DNA of 64,000 nucleotides from Melampsora larici-populina 98AG31 (GCF_000204055.1 NW_006768773.1:1333879-1397878); one strand, 5' to 3'. Counted from the first letter of the stretch, positions 35,621 through 46,251 are shown. Notes: generated by a model not told the origin, from the sequence alone. Numbers and translations are program-made.

Positions 35621-36720
35621 AATCAATTCTAACAGGAAGTTAAAACCTACATAATCAGCGAAAGCCAAATGAATTCAGACCACAAGAAGGAGACCAGTCA
35701 CACCTTGATTTCGAAAATAGTGAGGAAGGGGAGTAGAGCCGTCAGAGAATCAAGTCAAAAGGTTTGGTGTTTGTGGTTTGGTGTTTGTTCGGAAGGGGTA
35801 AGTAGATGAATGATGTTGTTGATGGTTAATGTCGATGTTGTTGACGTCCAAAGTTATTGACGTCCAAAGTTATTGACGGGTGGGTTGTATGTAGTCACAC
35901 AGCTCTGAATCATCAACCGATACAGCTCACAGCTGTATAACAATGCTGATATTTGATACTATCGATTCAATCAAATAGGATACAATACATTCCAAAACCA
36001 ATGAATCAATAACGTAACATGATCATTTGCTCTTCCGCAAATGAATTGATAAAGAGGGTAAATTCAGTGAACGTCACACTCATTTGAGACCTCGGTTGCG
36101 GATGAAAGGAGAATCAGATTTGAATTTGGCTTCGAAGCTTGGAACTAAAGAAGACTCACTTTTGCAGAATTAAAGATTGACGTTTCGACCAGAGTGAAAC
36201 TAAAAGGATAGTAAGCTAAAGCAACTCAATATAATTGGTTGGAGACAACTTTGTTTGAAGTGTGAACAGGTTTTAACCATTTGAGTTGGGAAAACATTCG
36301 GTCTAAATTGAACCATTCATATGTACATCTAGCTCTCTATGTATGTCATTTTTGTGATATAGAGGTTCAACATCGTGAAGCTTCAGCTCAGGTGCTTCAC
36401 TTTCTTGATTGAACTGAATGTCAGGAAGTGAGTGGTACTCGTGATATGTCAATCGTGACAAGGTGAGATTGTTCTAGTTGAAATTTTGACCGACTGACTT
36501 CGGTTTGTATTGAAAGCAAGCCACATAATACTATGGAGACACGAAATGAAAGTTTGAGACAGGGAAACAACAGGAAACAACAGGAAACAACACTTTTAAA
36601 GGTTGGAAACAAAACAAAGTGTAGATTGGAATTACAAGTTAATAGTTAAAGAACATGACGATATAATGAGATGGGGTGATTAAATATAAAACGTTAATAC
36701 CGTTAAATCAAACAGAGCAA
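35621..36720. other. Interior of the KDZ element without a gene
   Basis: AT-rich spacer with small repeats (GGAAACAACA x3 near 36564-36592, TTATTGACGTCCAAAG echoes near 35840-35875). No coding frame. Confidence 0.5.
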
Positions 36721-37997
36721 TTAAACATCGCTGAGGCTTTGGTCCAAATCTGATCGAGGAGTAACTAGATCTGCAGCTTTGACTATCAAGTACCTTTTAG
36801 CTTTGATATCGTCTATCCATATCTTGACTTGATGGTGGGGTAGTTGTCCTGCACGTGAACCCTTCGATAGCATTGCGTCAGTTACTTGTGAATCAGGTAA
36901 ACGCTGCACTGCGAGTTCTATGTCCCCTCAAAACTTTCTTCCTTGTAAGATCAAGTGAGGATCTGGGCCTTGTGGATGGGCATCCGACTTGATTTGGTGG
37001 CCTCCTGGAAGATGGGCGTCTGAGGAGGAAGCATATGAACCATGGGGTGTATCAGACAGGACACTTTTGGTCTATGGTAGAGGGCATAAACTCACGTATC
37101 AAATCATTCAGGGATGTGTTGAGCTCTTTTCTCAAAGAAGCTTGATGTTTTGAGTACTCGGCCTATTTTGCATTTTTTTTACTCTTTGGAGGTGCTTGTG
37201 TACACTCGACAGCAAATCGTTCAAGAAGGTGTAGCTCCTTGCGCGCATGTACAGCCCAACGTTCGCATGATGTGAACTCCTCTTGATATAGGGCACTAGT
37301 CTGAGATGTATTTGGATTCCAAGCAGCAACTAGGAGGTGAAAATGAAAATGGAATTTACTGTTGATGATATGAAGCTGTTGAGGAGGAGTTTTTGAAAAT
37401 GGAGATTATCATTCAATTCAATCATGGAAGAAGAGAAAATACTTACTTGTTCAACCAATTTCTTAATCTCATCAATTCCAACTTTTTCCAACTGATGGCC
37501 CTTTCTGCTGTGCCTGCAGAGACGGCCGTGCTTGAAGTCGCGCGCCACGGACTTTTTGTTGACCAGCCTGTTGAATATAGGCAAATATTGATTCTTTTCG
37601 GCTTCAGTAAGTGCATCTGTAGTTGCTTCGGTCGGTTCGGTCTGGTCAGATGCTGTAAGTGCTGGTGTGATAATAGGGTCACCGTCTTTGACAAGAGCCT
37701 GTATGAGGTTTTCAAATAACCTAGGATAAAAGATATCCTTCTCCTCCTCGCTGTACGATGTCCAAGCGTTGCCAACAATGCGATTGCGCTGCTTGAACCC
37801 GTTTGATTGACCTTTGGGTGGCACTGTACAAGAATAAAAGGTTTTGATTGTCATTGATCACTCGTTATAAAATGGGATGCTGGAGCTTATTATATGAGAA
37901 TGCGACGACGGGTGAAAGTTACTTACTTGGTGTGGTGGTACTAACTACGCTGTAAGTCTGATAGTTGGTATATCCATTAGGTTCGCGAGCAAGCGGC
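36721..37997 (-). pseudogene. Accessory gene of KDZ element, 3' portion beyond Copia insertion
   Basis: Exons (minus): end of exon 2 at 37927-37997, then 37447-37823, 37096-37375 and 36721-37019. All junctions are GT-AG and in phase with the 5' portion at 42800-43273 once the Copia element is removed. The protein has GFKQRNRIVGNAWTSYSEEE, a Glu/Thr-rich linker, NQYLPIFNRLVNKKSVARDF and FTSCERWAVHARKELHLLERF, an architecture I associate with rust genes linked to transposons; no enzymatic motif. Two in-frame stops break it: TAG at 37163-37165 inside exon 4 and a TGA inside exon 5 just before GDIELAVQ. Both can be explained by single C-to-T changes (CAG, CGA). Together with the insertion this copy is dead. 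Confidence 0.8.
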
Positions 37998-38002
37998 CCT
38001 TC

Positions 38003-38718
38003 TTTTGGAATACGAAGTATAGTTTCAAACACATCAAACTATGTTATTTCCAACTCAAACTACATCATATCAAATTATCTTATCTTCAACTCAAACTACA
38101 TTAAATCAAACTCAATTATAATTGAATACAAAACTTAATTCTTCAAACTCAGACCTAATTCATCAAGATTTCTAACCTAACTAAATCTCATCACTATATC
38201 ACATCTAGATTAGATCACACACTCCGCACACGCCTCTCTTCCTCACCAGTTCACTGAGGAAGATTGGCGTGTAAGCTCTTTCCCATTTTATTACATCACA
38301 TCTTTGTTAAATGTAGTGCAGATAACTCACTCTATCATGTTGTTTAGATTATCATACGCACTATTTGTTATCACCTTTATAGGTGTGTTACCTTTTGTCA
38401 CGGTGCTCAGAACCATTAGACGTATTGTAGCCTGATTGCTGGCTTCTACCAAGGTTAGTTTTTGTTGTCATTGATGTAATAAATACTACCAGTTCACTGA
38501 GGAAGATTGGCGTATTATCATACGCACTATTTGTTATCACCTTTATAGGTGTGTTACCTTTTGTCACGGTGCTCAGAACCATTAGACGTATTGTAGCCTG
38601 ATTGCTGGCTTCTACCAAGGTGTGTTACCTTTTGTCACGGTGCTCAGAACCATTAGACGTATTGTAGCCTGATTGCTGGCTTCTACCAAGGTGTCTCGAG
38701 TTTCATCAGATTCTCTCA
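38003..38718 (+). repeat. 5' LTR of Copia-like element (716 bp)
   Basis: Starts TTTTGGAATAC (TGTTGGAATAC in the other LTR) and ends TTCTCTCA. It contains about three copies of a segment running from CACCTTTATAGGTGTG to CTTCTACCAAGG, plus a short insert with GTAATAAATACTACC, that the 3' LTR has once; this accounts for the extra ~240 bp. Confidence 0.9.
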
Positions 38719-38754
38719 TGGTAGCGGGAGTAACTCGATTCACATCTTCAATTT

Positions 38755-40761
38755 ATGTCATTGCCATCTGATTCATCATCTCCTACCAACACTTCACTTA
38801 ATTTGGACAACAACGCAAACAATCAATCATCTGAACTTTATGCTAGTTCATCTTCATCTGCTCAAACGGTATTAACATCACAAGCAACTACTACTATGGC
38901 TCAACCCGCTCAACAATCTAATTTACCACCATCACAAAAAGACTTCGCCATTGCCTTGAACATTAGCTTAAATAAAATACCAGCTACTGTTATCCTAGGA
39001 CAGAACAACTACACTCGCTGGGCAATCGGAATCAAACGATCGCTCAGACCTCTATGCCTCAACAAGTATCTCATATCATCCGACAAACCTGAAAATGTTA
39101 CCAAAGAAGAAAATCTCGCAAATAAAGAATGTCTCATCAATTTTCTCCTCAGTCGCATGGACCCATCAACATCTGCATTTGTAGAATCTAAACTTCAAAT
39201 CCAGGTTAATGGAGAAGTTGATCTTGAGTATGAACCATCAAAACTATGGAAAATTGTTAGAGATAACAAGGCTCCAATCTCCGAGGCCGCCCAATTCCAA
39301 CTTGATAATCAACTTGATGCATCTCGACAAGATAGTCAAACAACCCTAGAAACCCATTTAGCAAACTTCAGAGAACTGAAAGATGAATTAGTGCTAGCTG
39401 GTGGAGATTTAAATGACGGTCAACTAGCTAGAAGGCTTATCAGGTCACTTCATCATGAAAATCAACTAATACTTTCCAGTGTTTTTGATATGGTAAAACC
39501 CTTGACCTATGATGGCGTTGAAAAATACATACTGATGAAAGCGAAGGAAATCCAAAACTTACCCCAGTTCGCCAATCTTTATAAGAGTCGGTTGTTTCAT
39601 TCTACAGCTCATTTTGTTAATTGCGGTAGTAGTCAAAATTGTGGTAATCAATACCCGCAACCTAAATGTACTGCTGGTCAATGTATGTGCAAGTACGGTA
39701 GAGAAGATTGCTTCAAGAATCCTAATAATCAAGAAAAGAAAGCTAAATGGCAACAAGCTCTTATTGCGAAAGGCAGATGGCGAGGTCATCTTCCTGGTCA
39801 CTTACAATCCAGAAAATCATTTCAACATTGTCACAACACAGCTAACATCAAACAAAACTCAACTGATCATCAGAACTTTGACAAACTTACACAAGCAATG
39901 AATTCAATAAATATTTCGCCTGATAACAATCACCCATCATTATTTCATACCGAGTACTTTTGCAGCAATAAAGCCGTTCAAGCAAAATTACCCAGCAATT
40001 CATTTGCTCTAGCTGATACTGGATCATCACATCATATGTTCAATAATCTTGAACACTTCGACAAAACTTCATTAACTCCGATTCCTGACCCATCCAAACA
40101 ACTAAAGCTGGCCGGCGGAAGCAATACGCTTAAGATTGAGAAAATTGGAACCGCTTATTTATTGGATGCCAACGGAAATACTATAATCTTTGAAAACTCT
40201 CTATATGTACCCTTATTAAACAAGAATATCATCGCTGCAGGTGCTCTCATCAAAAAGGGGGTTATGCCGGTAATCCATCCGACTCAACCTCATATATTCA
40301 GTGTAACTCTTGACAAACGAACGTTATTTCGAGGATTCTTTTCAGGAAACCTTATGGTTGTTAAGCTAATCGAATGCCGAGTATTTCCACCTCCCACTCA
40401 ATCCTCATCTTCGATAATTACTCGATCATCTGACACTCTTGAAAATCATCATAATCAAGCACCACCACATCCATCATTGGCACAACATTCATCAATTGAG
40501 ACTCCGAAATCCGATAATAGTAAAACTTATCAGAATGAAATATCAATTCAATTAGAACATTATTTGATTGAATCTAATAATACTGCCACGGATGAACTAA
40601 ATCAAAATCAACATACAAAGAATTTAAAATCAAATCATCAAATCAACTCACCAAAGTCAAATATCTTATCATCATCAACAGAATCTATTGAATATCATCA
40701 ATCCGATTCATCTGCATTAACCTTTCCATTACCATTTAGAACATTGTTTTTGATTTTCTAG
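38755..40761 (+). CDS. Copia gag-protease polyprotein
   Basis: ATG at 38755, TAG at 40759-40761, 668 residues. After a Ser/Asn-rich leader, residues about 60-290 form the gag domain (ATVILGQNNYTRWAIGIKRS, ending with a Tyr/Lys-rich helix). Residues about 300-345 have Cys/His-rich spacing unlike a canonical CCHC knuckle. The aspartic protease active site is LADTGSSHHM at about residues 419-428, followed by the KLAGGSNTLKIEKIGTAYL strand. The GAG-pre-integrase and integrase that should follow are absent; from about residue 545 the sequence becomes Ser/Asn-rich and unrelated. The same frame stays open after the TAG, so the stop may be a single C-to-T change. Confidence 0.85.
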   Translation: MSLPSDSSSPTNTSLNLDNNANNQSSELYASSSSSAQTVLTSQATTTMAQPAQQSNLPPSQKDFAIALNISLNKIPATVILGQNNYTRWAIGIKRSLRPLCLNKYLISSDKPENVTKEENLANKECLINFLLSRMDPSTSAFVESKLQIQVNGEVDLEYEPSKLWKIVRDNKAPISEAAQFQLDNQLDASRQDSQTTLETHLANFRELKDELVLAGGDLNDGQLARRLIRSLHHENQLILSSVFDMVKPLTYDGVEKYILMKAKEIQNLPQFANLYKSRLFHSTAHFVNCGSSQNCGNQYPQPKCTAGQCMCKYGREDCFKNPNNQEKKAKWQQALIAKGRWRGHLPGHLQSRKSFQHCHNTANIKQNSTDHQNFDKLTQAMNSINISPDNNHPSLFHTEYFCSNKAVQAKLPSNSFALADTGSSHHMFNNLEHFDKTSLTPIPDPSKQLKLAGGSNTLKIEKIGTAYLLDANGNTIIFENSLYVPLLNKNIIAAGALIKKGVMPVIHPTQPHIFSVTLDKRTLFRGFFSGNLMVVKLIECRVFPPPTQSSSSIITRSSDTLENHHNQAPPHPSLAQHSSIETPKSDNSKTYQNEISIQLEHYLIESNNTATDELNQNQHTKNLKSNHQINSPKSNILSSSTESIEYHQSDSSALTFPLPFRTLFLIF

Positions 40762-42300
40762 GGATTACCACTCTGTTCATTAGTTTTTCAATGTTTCGAT
40801 TATTTTGATGTTCAATTCGATTTATCATTCAAAAATGCAATCAAACAACAAGAACAAGATGAACTACATTTAACTTCAACTCTTGATTGTCAATCATCTC
40901 AATCACCATCCCAAATCAATCAATCTCCAAGACCATTTCATTTGGAATCAACTTCAACCTCACCTGAAAGAAATTTACACTTCTTATCAAAATCATTGGT
41001 CATCTTGTTAAATTTGGCATCATCATCATCATCCAAAACAGCAACAAAACTTCATATACCAATCGATTATTCAGTACTTTTGGCTGGATTACTTACTTTG
41101 ATCGGTGTAAATTCATTTGAGTCTCGAACTAATGGTAATAATCAAGAACTAGTAACAAATTTATCATCATATCTCAAAAATGAATTCTCAATATCAAAAA
41201 TTCATTTTATCACTTATCGATTAAGATCCATCCTAATAATCATCATGTCAATCTTCTTCTTTAAATCAATGATCAAAAATCATGTAGAAATAGTTCATAA
41301 GGCGGGTTGGATATCTAAATTACTACCACAAGATCCAGCTCAACTATCAACCCAATGCTTATCATCAAAATATCTAAATCATACTTACAAACTCGCAAAA
41401 TCATTTCCATCTCCACAAAGAGATTACTTTGGGACCTTGGGTTTAGCATCCAGAATAATTTCAATTGGACCCGGTTTCAATTTACCTTGTCATGACAATC
41501 GTTATAGTTTTGGTAAAAATTTACCTTTGGAATTTTTGAAACCAATGATCCTTGGATTAGATCAAACTAGACATAATTCGTCTTCTCCACTTAAACTATC
41601 AAATGCTGATCGTATACAAAACCACTCGCCTATCTATCTACCTCTCACACCTGCTCTTACGCTATTTGAGTCTCGAACTAATGGTAAACTTTAGGTTTTG
41701 CCTAATCATCCAACAGCTATCACTATGATTCATTTCTTTCGCTTATTAATTCATTTTATCACTTATCGATTAAGATCCATCCTAATAATCATCATGTCAA
41801 TCTTCTTCTTTAAATCAATGATCAAAAATCATGTAGAAATAGTTCATAAGGCGGGTTGGATATCTAAATTACTACCACAAGATCCAGCTCAACTATCAAC
41901 CCAATGCTTATCATCAAAATATCTAAATCATACTTACAAACTCGCAAAATCATTTCCATCTCCACAAAGAGATTACTTTGGGACCTTGGGTTTAGCATCC
42001 AGAATAATTTCAATTGGACCCGGTTTCAATTTACCTTGTCATGACAATCGTTATAGTTTTGGTAAAAATTTACCTTTGGAATTTTTGAAACCAATGATCC
42101 TTGGATTAGATCAAACTAGACATAATTCGTCTTCTCCACTTAAACTATCAAATGCTGATCGTATACAAAACCACTCGCCTATCTATCTACCTCTCACACC
42201 TGCTCTTACGCTTAAGAGTCACCGCCATAGAAAGAAACTTTAGGTTTTGCCTAATCATCCAACAGCTATCACTATGATTCATTTCTTTCGCTTATTCTGT
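40762..42300 (+). pseudogene. Non-retroviral coding segment carried by the Copia element
   Basis: In the same frame as gag the sequence stays open except for TAG codons at 40759-40761, 41692-41694 and 42241-42243. It encodes hydrophobic stretches (SVLLAGLLTLIGVN; LRSILIIIMSIFFFKSM) and a conserved-looking tail (RDYFGTLGLASRIISIGPGF). None of it resembles integrase, reverse transcriptase or RNase H. The 40745-40761 region (GTTTTTGATTTTCTAG followed by GG) also looks like an intron 3' end, so this may be captured unspliced host DNA. The likely donor is a host membrane-protein gene that I cannot name. Confidence 0.6.
41201..42212 (+). repeat. 463-bp tandem duplication, offset 549 bp
   Basis: 41201-41663 is repeated, apparently without change, at 41750-42212. 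The linker from ACTTTAGGTTTTGCC to TTTCGCTTA (41689-41746) is also repeated at 42238-42295, and ATTTGAGTCTCGAACTAATG occurs at 41117 and 41664. The 549-bp offset is a multiple of three, so the frame is kept. Confidence 0.92.
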
Positions 42301-42320
42301 TTGATGTGCTTGAGGGGGTG

Positions 42321-42799
42321 TGTTGGAATACAAAGTATAGTTTCAAACACATCAAACTATGTTATTTCCAACTCAAACTACATCATATCAAATTATCTTA
42401 TCTTCAACTCAAACTACATTAAATCAAACTCAATTATAATTGAATACAAAACTTAATTCTTCAAACTCAGACCTAATTCATCAAGATTTCTAACCTAACT
42501 AAATCTCATCACTATATCACATCTAGATTAGATCACACACTCCGCACACGCCTCTCTTCCTCACCAGTTCACTGAGGAAGATTGGCGTGTAAGCTCTTTC
42601 CCATTTTATTACATCACATCTTTGTTAAATGTAGTGCAGATAACTCACTCTATCATGTTGTTTAGATTATCATACGCACTATTTGTTATCACCTTTATAG
42701 GTGTGTTACCTTTTTTCACGGTGCTCAGAACCATTAGACGTATTGTAGCCTGATTGCTGGCTTCTACCAAGGTGTCTCGAGTTTCATCAGATTCTCTCA
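42321..42799 (+). repeat. 3' LTR of Copia-like element (479 bp)
   Basis: Starts TGTTGGAATACAAAG after the purine tract and ends TTCTCTCA, followed by the CCTTC target duplication. Confidence 0.92.
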
Positions 42800-43273
42800 C
42801 CTTCGTGTCTATAATAGGGACACATGATGAATAAAGCAAAGGGCTTGACAGAAGGGACAAACTTACAGCGAAGCATTGAGTGTTGATCGGCTGATTCCCT
42901 CGGCTACACAGAGCATTGTCTTGTCTAAGTTGTATTGAGCTTGAAGTGCTTGAGCTTCAAAGAGAGACGTTGCAGGTGTCCGGGTCTTGAGGTGAGGTTG
43001 ACGAGCAAGGATCCTGTCAGCACGTACTTGGCCCCATTCAAGGCCAAGTTCGTGGTAGTTGTGGATTGTGGGAAGAATGGTTGGTGTCTTCCGTTTGCGC
43101 TTCTTAACAATGGTTGCTGGTATTGAAGGGTCTTCTTCGTCGGAGTCTTCATCTTCGTCTTCGAAAGAATCGGAACGGTGAGGAGAAGACTGGGATTCAT
43201 GTCGGATGCGGGTGCTTGATCCAACACGACCACCTCCACGACCACCGGATGTTGCTCGAGTGCTGTATGGCAT
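42800..43273 (-). pseudogene. Accessory gene of KDZ element, 5' portion
   Basis: Exon 1 is 42867-43273 (ATG at 43273) and the first nine bases of exon 2 are 42800-42808, after a GT-AG intron. It encodes a Gly/Arg-rich start (SGGRGGGRVGSS), a Ser/Asp/Glu-rich stretch, a basic KKRKRK motif that could be a nuclear signal, and a helical region ending SRSTLNASL. The Copia element lies directly after these bases; removing it restores the reading frame into 37997. Transcription would start just inside the right inverted repeat. See the 3' portion for the stops that also break this gene. Confidence 0.8.
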
Positions 43274-43395
43274 GTCTGGGAATTGAGATACGTGAAAATG
43301 GTGGATTATCAAGGTGGTGAAGGGTACAAGTGAGGTCCGTCACTTCAGTAAAGGAAGACCTGACCTAATGCAAGTATTTATGAAATATGAAGCTC

Positions 43396-43833
43396 GTGAA
43401 AGGGTGGTGGAAAAGGGGTGAAAGGGTGGTGAAGGAGTGGTGAGACAGCGGTGAGAGGGGACAACGAGAGGTGGTGAAAAGGAGGTGAAAAGGGGGTGAG
43501 AGGGTGGTGAAAAGGGTGTGAGAGGGTGGTGAAAAGGGGGTGAGAGGGTGGTGAAAAGGTGGTGAGAGGGTGGTGAGAGGGTGGTGAAAAGGTGGTGAGA
43601 GGGTGGTGAGAGGGTGGTGGAAAGGTGGTGAGAGGGTGGTGAAAAGGGGGTGAGAAGGGTGGGACTTGTGCCAGGGGGGTGGTCTCCTGTTGGTGAGCAG
43701 AAAGGGAACTTAGCCAAATTTTGAGGTCACCAGAGATGTATCTATGTATCTAGATAAATCTAGAAGGGATTTGCGGACCCGCTAGGTCGGGACCGATTCT
43801 TTTTACGTCGGATAGGTTAGGTTAAATTGAAGG
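43396..43833 (-). repeat. Right inverted repeat of the KDZ element with minisatellite
   Basis: Reverse complement of the left repeat, with more minisatellite copies (about 43396-43680); outer end AAATTGAAGG at 43833. Confidence 0.9.
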
Positions 43834-43915
43834 AGTGCCAGTTGCAGTAGTGTCTCATCCCGTTCTGTGGATAACATCTTGTCAGCTGCATGCATGAATG
43901 CAAAAAAGAAAACCA

Positions 43916-44432
43916 TCAACCTTTGACGTTCTTCAACCAACACCTGACGTGTTTGTGAAAGGTAGCCATGTCTATCAATATGTTGCAGACGTCATCACCA
44001 TCTGTGGTAACAATTTGGAATCGTGAGTCTCTGGGCTCTTGATCGGCACATCTACAGCGCTCTGAGGATGCAACAAAAACTTGATCTCAGATAGCTGCAA
44101 AATGGTGCAATAGAAGTTTCTGACTCACCCCTGATCGTTTTCATGCTCTCTTTCACCCGTAAGTCAGTAAGAGAACATCCTTCAAAATGGTCTTCCAGTT
44201 CCTTTCGCACTTCTTTCATGTTGGACTCCAACAATCCAATCCTTTTTTTCAATCTTGAACGACATTCCAAGCCATCTTGAAAGTTTTGGAACTGTGCTTT
44301 CAAATCGCCAATTTCATCAATCAAGGTTGTATTTTGTCGTGTAAAATTGTCTCCGTGGATAGCAACATTCTGCTTCAGGTTATCTATCTTCAACAAAACA
44401 TCTTCAATCTGTATTCTTGAAAACTTCTCCAT
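43916..44432 (-). CDS. Small coiled-coil protein, 5' end uncertain
   Basis: Two exons (minus): 44129-44432 and 43916-44079, GT-AG, giving about 155 residues from ATG 44432 (MEKFSRIQIEDVLLK). The frame is open further upstream to about 44566, where a splice acceptor is possible, so an earlier exon may be missing; that upstream part is Pro/Ser-rich. The first 100 residues are a heptad-like coiled coil (LKQNV, LKAQFQNFQ, RIGLLESNMKEVRKELEDH). Exon 2 adds a Cys-containing tail. Unrecognised; it lies next to other coiled-coil genes at 45132 and 46252. Confidence 0.5.
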
Positions 44433-45131
44433 CTGTGACAAGCTGGTGGAAAGTATCGTGACCTGGTTGGCGAGTCTCTCGTAGTCTTCTGAGGTTGAGG
44501 AGATATCTTCTGATGAGCTAGAGCTTGGGGGAGGAAATCGGTGGTATGCGGGCGGCTTTGGCCTGTTGAGTCAAAGACACTGCGTGTCATTTGACATCTT
44601 GTGGTCTTCTGCGGAGCGGAGATCAATCTTCAATAATCGAAGTCAGAGATTATTAGCAAATCAGCGCAGCTTGGCCTTCACTTGGGGACATGCACATGTG
44701 GGTCGTGATCCTCACTAAATCCTTTGTCTTAGCTTCCGTCTTCTTAGAAGTTCCATCACATTTGTATCACCTTACCTAAACTACGGTAAGATTTGCCAAT
44801 TACTAAGCCACCACTCGTGTGAGTCGGGACCCATAACTCTGCTATCAGGGCATTTATATGCGTCAGTTGGATGTCTACGTCTTTCTATTTGTGATTCACG
44901 CCCTTCTGTTTTTCCAAACCAAATTTGAACGCGTTGGAAAATACACTCTGTAATGGATATAATTATTCTGAATTCTGTTTGTTTCCAGTGTTTACAAAAA
45001 GTAAGCCGCTATATATAATATCACCAACACCGATTGAACCACCTCCTTGCACAGGTTGTTGGGGGCGATTATTTCAAACCAGGTCTCAAACTGCGTGTTT
45101 AACCCGGCACAGGAATCGTTCCAGGCCGTTG
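44433..45131. other. Spacer, possibly 5' exon of the coiled-coil gene
   Basis: Contains the open upstream continuation to about 44566 described for the previous gene; the remainder shows no coding pattern. Confidence 0.4.
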
Positions 45132-46049
45132 TCAAGCCTGAATTGTGGAGAAAGATGGTGAAAGGCTTGGCAGTTTGTCATTGATCCAAATTGCCACTAG
45201 CATTGCCAACAAAAGACAAGCTATGGCAATACAAAGAAACTTTAGAAAGACAAATTTCCCTACTGGTGCAAAGTAAGTGCTCCTGTCCTGCGCATCAAGT
45301 TTAATGTAATGTGCCTCACATTTGTGTTTGGATGTCTCCAAGGGATCGATTTTGCGCTGGACTAGCACTGTTGTAGAGTCTCCTGTCGACCACCAATGAG
45401 TACAGGTGTAAAATGAAACACCACAAGGGGAGAAAGTCTCGTTAGCATTACTGTAACAAATTCTGTTGATTACAAATTTGGGAACCGACCGTTGGTGTTT
45501 TGTTTGCTAGCCTTGGATGGGAGCTTACGGTTCTTCATGACTATTGGGTTGCTTGCTGAGGGATAAGTGAGGGAGGAATGATATGTATCAGTAAATATCT
45601 GAGCCGCTATGAAAGCAGTTCTCACCTGTTAAAGTATGAGAGCCGAGAGTTCCTTTGGTAATGTGCATCATCAGTTGGGTAAGCATCGGTTGAACCAAAT
45701 CCTGAGCCGCAAGAGCAGTTTCAGGATTCGAATTACTACTTTACATATGTGTTCAGATACACAGTTGAAATAACAAAGGGACTGTGGCAGAAATATTCCC
45801 AAACATTCTCATTACATACCTTCTCTCACCTGACTCATTTTTATGAACGGGTAGTTTGAGAATCACCAAGAGGTTGTTCCCACATTATTGGCTTAACTCG
45901 AGATGCCCAGTCTTCAAGTCTTTGCAAAGCTCAGCAGGAAATAATTCCAAGGGATAATGGGGGCGCACACAAAGGTGTTCTAAATGACTAGAAGTCCCTC
46001 AAGAGAATTGGCCTTCAATAAAGCAATAAGCCCCTGACATACGGCTCAT
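45132..46049 (-). CDS. Multi-exon protein with C-terminal membrane segment, model incomplete
   Basis: The last exon (to stop 45132) encodes a Cys-containing, extracellular-like region (FSPCGVSFYTCTHWWSTGD), an amphipathic stretch and one hydrophobic helix (FLKFLCIAIACLLLAMLVAI) before a short tail. Upstream exons are visible around 45620-45735 (ALAAQDLVQPMLTQLMMHIT) and 45830-45925 (LQRLEDWASRVKPIMWEQ), and a candidate ATG lies at 46049. Joining the exon near 45470-45550 to the last exon keeps frame only if a 23-nt GT-AG stretch at about 45450-45475 is removed, which is too short for a usual intron, so a frameshift or a missed junction is likely. Unrecognised family. Confidence 0.45.
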
Positions 46050-46113
46050 CTTCCGTTCAAAAGTCAAGGTAGCGCTGAACCATCTTCATCAACCCAAGCC
46101 TTAGCGCATATTT

Positions 46114-46129
46114 GGTATATATATATACC
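46114..46129. promoter_or_regulatory. Palindromic TATA element in a divergent promoter
   Basis: GGTATATATATATACC is a perfect 16-bp palindrome lying between the candidate minus-strand start (46049) and the plus-strand start (46252). Its position about 120 bp upstream of the plus-strand ATG suits a TATA box for one or both genes. Confidence 0.4.
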
Positions 46130-46251
46130 GCCTTCTGACAGTCTCCAGTGTTTCTATCACAATCTTCAGCACAAAGTATTCTACCTTATCTTTCAATTCG
46201 ATTTTGTTCAAAGGAGACCGTAGACGTTAGATTGCTAAAACTTAAGAGAGA

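Larger units (their letters stand above)
38003..42799 (+). mobile_element. Copia-like LTR element lacking pol, nested in KDZ accessory gene
   Basis: Flanked by the 5-bp duplication CCTTC at 37998-38002 and 42800-42804. The LTRs are listed separately. A primer-binding site beginning TGGTAGCGGGAG, similar to the initiator tRNA-Met type, abuts the 5' LTR at 38719, and a purine tract GAGGGGGTG lies just before the 3' LTR. Inside are gag and an aspartic protease in one frame, then an unrelated coding segment with an in-frame tandem duplication; there is no integrase, reverse transcriptase or RNase H. It is therefore non-autonomous. Confidence 0.9.
26841..43833. mobile_element. ~17-kb KDZ-type DNA transposon with FAR1-like and accessory genes
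   Basis: Inverted repeats at 26841-27223 and 43396-43833 bound the segment; both outer ends read CCTTCAATTTAACCTAACC inward. Inside, from left: FAR1-like gene (+), KDZ transposase (-), a foldback array, a gag-like gene (-) and an accessory gene (-) that starts just inside the right repeat. A Copia-like element sits in the accessory gene; without it the transposon is about 12.2 kb. KDZ (Kyakuja-Dileera-Zisupton) transposons are known from basidiomycetes. No matching 8-bp target duplication is visible (flanks CCTGTGCG and AGTGCCAG), so the exact ends, or a later rearrangement, remain uncertain. Confidence 0.8.

Noticed and set aside
43340..43717. Minus-strand open frame over the right KDZ repeat
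   Set aside because: It is the minisatellite read in one of its open frames; the mirror of the left repeat.
26833..43841. 8-bp target duplication for the KDZ element
   Set aside because: CCTGTGCG on the left and AGTGCCAG on the right do not match.
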